DNA of 64,000 nucleotides from Lingula anatina (lineage: Eukaryota > Brachiopoda > Lingulata > Lingulida > Lingulidae): NCBI RefSeq assembly GCF_001039355.2, contig NW_019775736.1, positions 132,882-196,881 of the forward strand. Direction: 5' to 3'. The notes under the pieces were generated by a model. It did not search any database. It saw nothing but the letters and a program-made list of their open reading frames with translations, and was not told where the DNA came from. Each line of letters opens with the position of its first letter. Positions within the stretch are counted from its first letter, which is position 1. Of the stretch, positions 1-12,500 are shown piece by piece. A program made the translations under genes and the position numbers.

Positions 1-297
1 TGTCTTCAGAAATGTTAAATTGAAACGAACAGTTCTCATGCTAGTTACAGGTATCTGAATTATTATGATACATAAGATCTGACAATCACCACTGTACATT
101 CCAGCCTGGGAACGAAGAAAAGAATCCAATAATTGTGGAGAATTTGAGATTCAAGAGAGTTTCTAAAGGTAATTTTTAGATAGCTTTTAATTTGGAAAAG
201 CCTGATAAAGCACAGAGATCTTTGCAGTGAATTTTAAAATGTACTCTCCCTTATGCAAAATTAGAGTACTTGTTAACTTTGTTTCTTATTTCAACAG

Positions 298-3200
298 ATT
301 CTACAGAACAGCCTAACTTGCTAGATGTGAACTGGTGGAGTAAGGAAGCATTGATTCTGTCCCGCTGTAGTGGGGCTGTGACAGTGTCGTCTGCTAACAC
401 ACTGAGGAATCTGCTGGGGACATCTCCAGAGTGGCTGGAGCCATCACCTCAGGTTTCCAAGGCACATGATGGGGGGTTCTTGGGACTAGAGGTGAGCTTG
501 GCTAAGATGTTGAGTTTCTTGCCTTGAAAGACAAAAATTGAGGGTGGTTGGGTGTTGAGGTGCACAAGAATGTTAACTGATTGAGACTGGTGTGGAAACT
601 AATGCCTTCCAGGCTAATAAGTTTATTTTTAAACACAATAAGTGTCTGTAACTAGACATATTGACAACAAGTAGATAAAAAATGTCAGAAAGATGCAGGT
701 CTCCCTTTTCATCTTAAGATGTTTTTTTAAAGTGTGAGTGTAGGTACCAGTCACTGAAGCGCCGCCTGGTGGATGATGTGGCAGAGGTAGATGATGAGTA
801 TGAAGACAGTGAAGATGAGGAGGATGCTACCATTATGACTAGAACTAAGAAGCTCATAAAGGGAACATTGTATTATGTCACAGACAATGAGAGATTTCAA
901 CCACCTAAGAAAAGACCCAAGTAAGATGTAGCATCATGTTTTATGCCATCACATTCCAAAGTTAACACAGCTGGACAAATCCTGAAACAAGCACTCTAAT
1001 GCACAATGCCCCAAGACTTGACTTGGGATATTCGTAACGGACATATATTTGAGAATTGTGACTAATTTGGATATAAGTTGTTTTCTTTTATGGAATGAGA
1101 ATCATTTATTACTCCAAAAAAGTGTGTGGTAAAGTCTCAGCACTCACATTTTTTCAACTGCAGGTGTGCTTTGCATATTTGTTTGTTTTTGTCAATGTTG
1201 TTTATAAATTCTGCTTTATGTCTTCTTTGCAGAATCCTGTCAAGAACATACAGACTGGTGTGTTTGAAGTCCACCACACCAGAAGAGCTGTACTCAAGAA
1301 AGGTAGAGTATTGGTACACTTTATATAACAAAATTAGATTCATCTACATATTACATGTTATACATGTCAATTATGGTTGATTGAATTAAAACGCTTTTGA
1401 AGGACTTGTAACTATGGGTGTAAAAACATTACTTTCAGCACAGTGTTTTGGTGAATACAAAACTAAATCATTCACCTTTGTCTTTGATGAAGTCACTCCT
1501 ATGTAGAGAATAATGGCTGGGTAAAGCCAGTAATAAGGTACTCTCATTAAAATGTAGCCAAGGGCTATTTCATTCCAAGAGCACAGGTAGGCAATTATCT
1601 TGTGAACATGTGACCTCTCCACTCACATACGCTGCTCATAGTCATTCACTAACCACACCTCATAGGAGCTAGACAGGACTTTTATATCTGAGGTAAATTT
1701 GACTTTATTTCTTTCAGTTTGTTTATATGTTTATATCACATTTGACATTATTTGTTAGTTCTGCATTCTATATAAAAATCTTCACAACATAATTATTTAT
1801 AATTTCAGCCATCATTGATTCCGGGGAATAAAATTGGAGAATCAAATAGTGTCTATCTTATTTACTTTGGTATTCTTGAAAACATTTCATAATAGTCACA
1901 CTTGATGCATTGTAAGCTACTTTTTAGATTGATAATGAGGAGTATGGAGAGGCCCTGGCCCTGGCTCAAGCATATGGTCTGGACTGTGACCTGGTGTATC
2001 AGAGACAGTGGAGAAGAACTGATGTGTCTGTGGCCTCCATACAGGACTACCTGGTATGTGGATTTTTTTTACTAGTTTGATAATTTCTTCAAAGTGAAGT
2101 TTAAAAAATCCATTTCACAGATATCTGTAGGTTATGACAATGAATGATGTATACGTTGTTAAGCTGGTAATTGTCTAGTTTTTCCAAATAATTTTTCTCA
2201 AAAGTTCTTATTTGATTTTTCATTGATATCACCATGATTGGATTATTTATTGCACTAGAGCAAGATTAGCAAGAGAGCTTGGGTCTTGCATGAGTGTTTG
2301 GAACGTGTTCCTCAAGACATTGATGCCATGAAAGCATTGCTGGAATACGGACTGAGAGGAACAGATTTAGAGGCACTTTTGGCTATAGGAAAAGGCGAAG
2401 ATGGTGGAAGGTTGGTTCTATTTGTAGATAAAATTATCATGCATGTGTCATTCTCTGTAGTTTTTATGATTCAATCAGAAGACTACAATCTCAATGTCAC
2501 AAAAGGATTTTATCAAATTTTTATCTGCTTTTTTATCTGCTTTTTTATTTTAGGTTCATTTTGTGTGATAGTGATCACATGTTACCACTGGAAGAAAGTT
2601 ATGATGACATAGAAACAGAGGAAAGGGTCAAACAAGAGGCTCAGAGAAAACGAAGAGAAGAATTGCTGAAACAAGTAGATTTTACAACGTAAATGTCCAA
2701 TATTTGTGTGTTACTGTAGAGTCTGAGTTAGTCTTGGTGTATTTACTGCTAAGTTTGGATGTAACTGTGATATTGTATGACCTCATAAGCTGAATATGTT
2801 TAATTTTTTTTCGAGCAATTACATGGCTAATGGTAACATGGAATTCTAACAAAAAATAAGTATAGAAATACTTTTAACATATTAATTGTTTATTAGTTTT
2901 AACTTAAAGGGTTTAAAATGAGAAATGGAAATTTGAAGAAATAGAAAAAAATGTTTATGTGCTACTTTATGTAATATTTTTAGTTTGAACTTGGAACAGA
3001 AAGAGCTTTGTCGAGCTCGCCTGAAGCTGTTGCAGTATTTGTACCGCCTGAGTACTTATGAAGAGATTCTTGGGGGCCCACATCAAGCTGAGCAGCATTT
3101 TGATTACACCTTCTTCCAGAAATTCCGTAGTCAGAATATTGTTGAGATAGCGGCTGACTATGCTAGGGTAAGTTAAGTCATCTTAAAATTTTTAATTTAA

Positions 3201-6200
3201 ATAATGAGAGATATTGTTTTACATCCAGCCACCTTTGATAAAAAGTCACATTAGAAACTGATTTAATCAGCAGCATGAACTGGTTTTAGTTTGACTTTTC
3301 CTCATTTTTCTGTTCAAGAAGGGTCAACTACATGAAGTGCAGTTGATTGTCATTTGTTTTTACAGGCTACTGATAAAGAATCTTTACATATCATCTTGAC
3401 CTATCACGGAGTAGATACCCTGCCACATAGGTGAGACATTGCCATGAATACATACATCTTAAGGTTGCAGAAGGAATTCATTAAAAAAGATACCTCAATA
3501 TTAAGAGAACAGAATCTGTAAAATTTATAAAAAGTTTTTTTCTGTTCAGCTCTAAATAGCAGCCAGAAGAAAGAGATGTCGATAAGACTTAGTCAAGAAT
3601 TGCTTATTATTTGAGTTTGTTTGCATGTTGTAGTCTACATTTACATGTTTCACGATTTTAGGTTGGCAATTTTATCCAATTTCCCAGAGACGTCATCACC
3701 TCATGACTATGCTGAGTTGTTGCCTGTGGTGAGGTAGGTCAGAGGTCATGGTAAAACATTGCGTTAAGGTACTAGATTCCATGGTAAATTTCTTTTCATC
3801 AAGCGGCATGAATTAATTGAAGCATGGTTTATTGCTGAAGTTAAATAGTCAAGTATTCAGAATCAAAGAATACAGACATCGTTGAAACAGAGCTGACCCT
3901 GTTCTGCATCTTATACTGCAGGATAGTTTGCCATATGACACATGTGAACAAGCCATTTCTATAAGTGTTATTTACAGATAAGTAAAGGATGCCTATTTGT
4001 TTGAAGATGTCTTTATTTTGTTCGGCACATATTTTTGCCTGAGATATTGTAAATGACACAGGATATAACCGAGGCCATTTTCTTATAATTTTAAGTAATG
4101 TCGAGGGAGAGCCAGAGGTGGAACAATGGCCGCAGCATGAATGGAGGGATCAAGACTGGGTAGAGTCAGATGCATGCAGGTATGGTGTTGAATTTTAAAG
4201 ACACTGTATGTGGGGAGTTCTTGTGTGAAAAATGCAGTTTGTTAAAGAAAAAATAAATGCTTGTACATACCAATTATCATTTTATGAAGTTTCAAACAAG
4301 ATTGATTTAAATTTTTTCATTTAGTAGAAGTTGAGTTAATGGTTGCTCTGTATGATTTTTTGATGTGATTTAATTTTTGCTTAGGAAATGAGCACAGGCA
4401 TAAAATTTTTAAATAGAAATTTAAAGTCTTTTTAGCTTCTTGGTTTTCTTACTTATAACTTTTGTTGTGTTTTTGTCATGTGCAAAGATCATCAGTAAGA
4501 GATAATAAGATACAGACTAATGCATTTGTGGTAAATGTGTTCATGTTAATTTTAAAAAGATTATTAGTTATTGTGAAATATTTGAATGAATGAATTCAAC
4601 TTAGACCCAACATAGACCCTGTGCTAGAGGACCCAGGAGCTTTTCTATATGAAGACAATCTGGACCTGGAAAGATTCAGGTAAGTTCAAAGTCCAATTTA
4701 AGCTAAAGATTGCTAAATGAGAACAAATATTTAAGTGTGTCAGGAAAAAATATGATAATAGATAAATGTGATTGATATTGTTTTTGTTCAAAGTGTTAAT
4801 TGATAAAAATATATTATTTCAGGGGAGAACAACTGACCAAGGGTCAGGTGAGAGACTGGTATGCATATAGAGCTTGTGAGATTGAAAGGTGGTCAAGACT
4901 GGTGGACAATGCCCTGGAGATGGTCAATCAGGCCATGGAGAGAAATGTGGAGGTAAACTGACCACTGTATATAACATATGTAGTTATAAGATGGGATACT
5001 TTCATATTTAGTTTAATTTCATGTTGAGTATATTTTATCATTTTCAGCAGGGGTTATGCTATCATATTTGTAGACTGATGATAAATGTAAAAAAAAACAG
5101 TTTACTTTTTTGCAGTTTATTTGGCTTATGAATTGTCCTTTCCATTTGGCACAAATTTGTTGTACTAGCTTAAGACCAGTTTTGTATTCATGTAATGTTT
5201 GTTTTAGCACTAATAAGATGTAAAAGTTATTCATTAAAAAATTATTATAGTGTTTTGATCAAGCTTATATCCATAACAAAATAGATTTCTTTTCATTTTA
5301 GGGTTTGGAAAATCTCCATGATGATCTCAAAAACTTAGAGCTGTTGGTTTATGATGCCCATGTGGATGACAGTGTGACATTTGACCAGTTCAAGAAGATG
5401 ACTGACATTGAGAAACTGAGACTACTTATGTCTAAGGTAAGCTGATATTAGTGTATCAATATTATACATCACCCCTTAAATAGAAAAATGCAGAAGTTTT
5501 GCACCATACATATCCAGAAACTGCAATCATTGGTTATCTTTCATTTTAGTCCTCAGAAGAAATGTATGAAAAGAACTTAAAGAAATGGATGCTGCCGTTT
5601 TTGAAGAGATGTGATAGACAAAAACCAGGCTCAACAAGAGAGTTGTTGGAAGATTATCTTGTCACTATGGCGAAAGATGATCTCACTCTCTGCCAAAAAG
5701 TCTTCAGAAGTTCTATGGCTCATGTAAGTGATGCGAGGATCACTAAAACTCTTCCTCTTCATGAATTACTGTTAGACTTATTATAGTTACAAAGTCTTTG
5801 TATTTCTTATAATGCATATCATAAAGATCCCCACCTCATACTGAAACAACATGTATCTTAAAGTTGAAGAATTGTGAAGAACAGTGAAAGTTTTCAGTAT
5901 TATGCTTGATTTCAGAATATTCAGTCTTCATTTAGATAATTTTTTCACATGATCTGATTGCAATGAGAAATTGCAAGCTATGTTTTCCAGATTTTCAGTT
6001 TTTACAACTTTCACCCAAGTAATGATAAAAGGTTAGATAACATTTGTGATAGTATGAGAACTTGATTTATCTTGCAGCATGAGACCCCAATCATCTCAGA
6101 GGATGAAGAACTTCTGACAGTGGCACTGAAGTGTATCTACTCGTGTGAGAGGTGGGTGTACCTGTGATGTATGTTTTAGTATTGGGGTGACATCAGCTAT

Positions 6201-6515
6201 TTACGTTGCTGACCCCTTATTTAAGTGTGTGTTAAATTTTGATGACACTTACGAGAATGGAAACTTGGTCTGAGAGATGATAATCAAGGAAAAATGTAAG
6301 AAAACGCCCTTGGTGGCTGAGATAAAACAATTGTCATATTTAAAATGTGAAGCCTTGTTCTTTTCCTTTTCGTACAATGCAGGATTAATAAAATCTTACA
6401 ATACTGTTGTATTACCATATTATTCTGTCCATTGTTTCAGCAAAATAATACATAGCACTTTTTTCTTGTTTAATAATCTATTGTATGTTTGGTAGAATAA
6501 ATTGTGGTATTGATC

Positions 6516-6598
<83 letters not shown>

Positions 6599-9500
6599 AC
6601 CTATTGTTCAAGAGATTATAAACGTATATTCGTGTGTGAGAGAGAGAGAATGTGTGTAAGAGAGAGAGAGAGTGTGCATTTACCATACTTAGGTATATGT
6701 ACATTCCTGTACTGAAATTTTTCAATTTAAAATAAAAAAAATAATAAAATTATTCTGTCCATAGAAGTGACCAACGGTTGCTAGCAGTTGGAATCTTGGA
6801 ATGTTTGCCAGCAAGGGGCTCTGGGTAAGTAGACAGATGATTGTTTTGGTGGTCTTAAGGGGATATGGGATGATGATTTATTAGAATATTTTCTTGTTGA
6901 AACAGTTTTTTAACTTTGGTTTATCAATTGTTTATAACATAACAGAGAGATTGACAATGTCTTCTATATTGTGTAATTTATGTTATTGTTTATTACTATT
7001 ATTATTTCAGTAAATTGTCAAGTAAAATGAACAAAATTCACGATGAAGTTGACATGATGGAGAGGGATCTAAGGTAAGAGTTTTGCTTTGTCTGATGCTT
7101 TGTTATAATGTTGTGAGTGAGCACTATTTATATTTGTGATTCCTGTGGCACCTGTACACCAGGTATCACATGTTACTTGTGTGTTTCTTTAAATAGTGGT
7201 GTTATTAGACAATAATACAAAGTGCTTGTATTGTTAGTAGTATAGCAGTACTTTGGCATAATATGATAAGGTTTGTGCTCTGAAGCTTAGATTTCAGGGC
7301 CATGGTGTATTACACATTTTTAAAGGTAGGCTAGATAGTTATTCCTTACAAAACATAATTCTGGGTCTTACATATTAATTTTTTGTCATAGTGAAACTTT
7401 TTAGGAACATTTTCATGCTGTTTTCAACACTGCCCTTTGATTTGCATTTCTAGTGCTGCAGAGATCTTGGAAAGAAATAACTTACCTAAAACCATGTCAT
7501 ATATCAAGTCCTCACAACAAGATGTAGAGGAAACCAAGAATCTTCTCACAAAGCTCACCAGAATTGCAGGAAGAAAGTGAGTTAGTGACTTAAAGGCAGC
7601 AAATACTTCCAGTGTTTCGTGAAGACCCCAAATTACTTTACATTTTTCATTTTAGTAATCTTATTGAAACCGATAAAAAGATATTTTGATGCCAGAGGCA
7701 AAGGAAAAAAAACAAACTATTCAACTTGAACATAAAAAGATGTACGTGAAACAAAGAGTTTGAAGATATAAAGAACAGCATTGAAAAATTCTTATCCTAC
7801 ACTTATTGAAATGAAGTTTTGAATTGAAATAACTTTCTTTTTCAATAGAACCCCTCGCCTAACAGAAATAGATTGGAAAAAACTTCTGCAGGATGTACTT
7901 GAACTGCAGTCCAGAGTGTATGGCTGTGTAAGCAGGGACACTTGTTATGAGGTGAATTTCGGGGGAGATTGTTGTAATTTGAAAAGAATCAAGTTTCTTT
8001 CACTTTTAATTCTCTGGCATTCATTTTCTGTTTGACTTTATCATTTTAAGGAACAACGTAAAATGTGCCTCTTCAAAGAAAATTGTTTAAGTTTAGAAAA
8101 GAAATTTGGAATGAATAATTTATTTACAATTATTTTAAAAACACAAACATTCATTTAAGTTCAAGTGCAGAATCCAGTACAGATGTTTTAACAGAAAATT
8201 ATGTCTCCTCTGTCACGCAATTTTTACTTCAACTATTTGTGGACATTCATTTCAGATATTCGTCGAGAGTCTGCTGTGTTCCAGTCACCAAGGCAACATC
8301 CACCTGGCAGGCCAGTACCTGGAGAAGAGTGCCGATGAACATGCCTCCCCCAGGCCCAGTGCTCCACAGACCATGTCCCAGTACAAGCTCCCATACAAAA
8401 CTGCCATAGAGCTGGTCCTGCAGGCTGCCAGGGAGTACTTTGACTCCTCGGCTAGTTTGAGAGATGAATGCATGGATCTGGCTAGGTTGGTTTACAGTGG
8501 CATGGTTGAACTTAGATTTGGTTCTGGTCGGTTTTGAATTGAAGCTGGTCTGGTCTAAAATGCCTTGTTATATTATCAAATTATGAAGTAAAGGTTTGTC
8601 ATTGGGGTCTTTTTGACTTCAACTTTCCTGGTCAGGAAGATATATGTTAATATGTAATTATGCAGTAGGTAAAAAAAGTCGAATGTAATCAGGTGTGAGA
8701 GATTTTGACTTTTGACTGACTCAAATTAAAATGATTTCTTGACATTCTTTATCCATGCTCATCCTGTGCATTCTGGTAGTACCCAAGGTTTCCATTTTGT
8801 ATCCTACTAACTTAAACTTTAATCCAGAATTATTGTGAAAGAAATGTTTTACTTTCTAATGTTTTTTAGATCTTGCCTAAGCCTAATAGGGGACAGGCCA
8901 CCCAGCATTCAGGAGGATTTAGACCTTATTGCTGCCATCGATCTATTGAATGATCTGGAAGTTGCTGCTTTACCTTTACAAGGTAAAACTATCTAAGCAC
9001 AACACATTATACCTAATGCAAGTTATGGTTCAGTCAGGTTATTTTTATTTATAAGCAAATTGATAATTTTTTGTTTGATATGGAAGATTAGTTTTATTTT
9101 TGTTAAGAGGATTTTCTGCTTTTGCTTAATGGTACTGGTAGTATATTGACATAGTTTCTTTCATTAACAGTGCGACTATGTAAAGAGAGACTAGAGTTTG
9201 TAGAGAAAGCAATTCAAAAGAAACCAACAACTTACAAGAATTATAACAAGGTGAGTTAAAAATTCTAAAACATCTTGCAATGAATGTCATGTCATAAACA
9301 CAAGGATGTCATTAAGGCTGGTCAATTTTAGTATATGTAAAAATTCAAAATTTTGTAAATTCTTAGTTTAAGGGTGGAATCTCAAGTCCCATGGGGTGAA
9401 AATTGGGGTGGAGGGAGGCAGACTTAGCATGGAATGCTTGCAATCATGCCACCATGTCACTGTCACACATACCAATGTGATATATACCAGTCAATCACTG

Positions 9501-12500
9501 TCAGCAGACTTACTCATTTTTTGGGCTGAGATTTGAAAAAAATAATGACTTTTGTGTGGATGCCATGCAGTCAAACACCATTCTCTTCTATGAAAAAAGT
9601 GCGTGGAAGGTTAATGTTGATATGGACATATTTGTGTTGTAGTTACTGAAGCTGGGATCATTGTTGAGGGTATCTGGGAGAGACAAGGCAGAAAAAGAGG
9701 GCCGAGTGTTGAGACTGGTGACACAGGCTGCTCTCAGGGTAAGGGACATCTGCATGGTTATAACTTCTTCTTTCAATTTATTTTGTAAATCTGAGTGTTT
9801 CTTTTATTTTTTATAATAATACATTATGTAAGGAAAATATTGTCAAATTTTTTCTTTCAATTTATTTTGTAAATCTGAGTGTTTCTTTTATTTTTTATAA
9901 TAATACATTATGTAAGGAAAATATTGTCAAATTGTTTCTGGAAAACAAGCAGACCATAATTACAGAAAAGGTGATGTTATGATGTATTAGTTGGTAAATA
10001 ACATGGAAGAATGGACTTGGAAATTATTGGCAACAGTTACAGTGGAAAGACAGAATTGATAAGATTCACTGACCAGGTGATGTTTCACAATTTGGAGATA
10101 AAAGACATTAGGCAGAGGTGAAGAGTACCAAACAAGAAACTTTATCTTAAGGTTTGATATAGAACAGACCAAAAAGTAATGAATCCCAATGTATTTTATA
10201 GCTGAGATTCTCGTATTGTTTTTTCAGGACAAGGACTTCAAGCTAGCCCATCAGTTATGTATTTTATAGCTGAGATTCTCGTATTGTTTTTTCAGGACAA
10301 GGACTTCAAGCTAGTCCATCAGTTATGTATTTTATAGCTGAGATTCTCGTATTGTTTTTTCAGGACAAGGACTTCAAGCTAGCCCATCAGTTATGTATTT
10401 TATAGCTGAGATTCTCGTATTGTTTTTTTCAGGACAAGGACTTCAAGCTAGCCCATCAGTTATGTATTTTATAGCTGACATTCACGAAATTTTTTTTCAG
10501 GACAAAGACTTCAAGCTAGCCCATCAGTTATGCCGTAGAATGATGGAGAGTGGGTATGCTGCCATATGGACAGAGTGTAAAGCTCTGGCTGAGGCTGAAG
10601 AATTTCAGGATATTAGTGCAAAGTAAGCTCACAGTTGAAAGTGTGTGTGGATGTATGTGTGAAAATGGCAACATTTTGGAAATATATTTTGGAAGCTGAA
10701 AGTAATTTGAAGTGTTAATTTTACCAGGACCTAAGGTACCTCTGGCTAGGATATTGCATTCTATTATATTTCTATTATTTCATACATGGTGAAGTAAGAA
10801 TTCTGTTTAGTGGTTGGCGAAAAGTAATACTTTTCAAATTTCAGAGCTGAGTTGCTGTCCTTTGCAGTAACTCACTGTTCAGCAGATATGATAGAACCTA
10901 TCCTCAGAGCCAAGTGTCTGCTAGAAACCAAGGTATGTGTCCATTCTTGTTATTTCACTGCTAGGACACCATTTCATTTTATTCATATCTAAATGCTGGT
11001 TAATATGAACATTCAAAATTTTGAAAAAAATCTGAATTTGGCTTATTGGGAAACTGTGCACTTTCTTCTGACCATAAAATGTGTTTCATACCTGGATGTT
11101 TTATCCGCAGATATTATATGATACCATTCAAACCCAAACGCACCAAGAAACAGATTCCAACAAGGGTACCAAGGCAACAAACCACAGTCCGTTTTCGGCC
11201 AGAGGGGCCTTGCAACAAACTAGAGAGATCCTGACCTCCACCAGTAAAACCACCAAGAGCCTCCTGACCACCTTCAGTGACAAGCAATGGTGGAAAAGTA
11301 CCCTGAAGAACCTTGACCCTCAGGGTGGGCCGAGCAGGGAGATGGCACAGGAAGTCAGGAATGCCAGGATGGAAAAGCAAGGCTATCATCCGTTCTATGA
11401 AGATTGCATTGAGAATGGGCATTGTGATATAGTAAGTTGGTGTTTGTCACTTCACATGATGTATTCTTAGGAATATTTTCTAATTTGTGAATGAACAGTT
11501 AATTTTTCTATGACAATGGATTTTAAGTTGCAGATATTGTTGCAAGAATAAAGCTGCTGTTCGATTTATGATGTAAGTGTTGTTCACTTTGATTTGTTGT
11601 CCCCGTCAATCAGTTGACAGATATTTTGAAATCACATGATAGAAAAAGATACTTAAATTTTTCAGAATGCCTTCAATTATAAGCAGTTTAGCATGCCAAA
11701 GGATAACAATCCAACAACGGAACTGAGTGAGATATTACTGAGGACTGCCAAGCTGGAGGAGACTTTGACAGAAGGAGCTGTTGTTAAATCTTCAAGAGAA
11801 GGTAGAGACAAAATCAATAGGAATAAAGTATATGTAGAACCCTAGCAGTTGGACACAGAAATACCTTTTTTTGTAACAAGCTTGATTGTTAACTGTGAAG
11901 ACTCTGGTATTTAAAGTACTTCTGTTCATACTGGGTGATACATGTTGTATTCTGCTTCCAGTATTGTTAAAACTTGCCAAGGATGCCATGTCAGAAGATG
12001 CAGCATTAGGCTTAGCCTATTTATTTGCTTTGTCAGAGGTAAGTAACTATGGTTTGGATAAAGGAGATTGTCCTTTATGATATCTATTTCTTTTTTTAAT
12101 GTAGACATTACTCCATTTTGTCAAAGGATGCACTGCATATATATAGAAATTGTGGTAGGTGTATATTTTCAGCTTAGCTGCGTGTTATTATTGCCACCAG
12201 ATGTCAAACAAGAAAGACGCCGGTTTATAGGTATAAGCTGTAACCATAAAAGGCACTGGCAGAATAAAACTTTAGTATAATTTCAAGTTTTTTAAAAATA
12301 TATTTTACTGAGATACAGACCAAGTTTTTTAACTGCAACTGAGAATTCTGCAACTGCTTTATCAACAGCAGTTAAAGGTACTCTAACAACTCTACTTTTC
12401 GTTTTTTTTTTCACAAACATTGTTTCTCAATTTTCAGATCACTGATGCTGACAAGTGTTTCACCAGCCTTCCCCAAACGGCCATATCTCTTCAACTGGCC

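Noticed and set aside
50-175. A possible NBAS exon with frame FQPGNEEKNPIIVEN
   Set aside because: A donor-like aaaggtaatt follows, but the acceptor would have to lie after an in-frame stop and I could not match it to the family with confidence.
6420-6725. Open frames rich in Asn (minus) or Tyr (plus)
   Set aside because: They are translations of the (ATT)n microsatellite in an intron-borne insertion.
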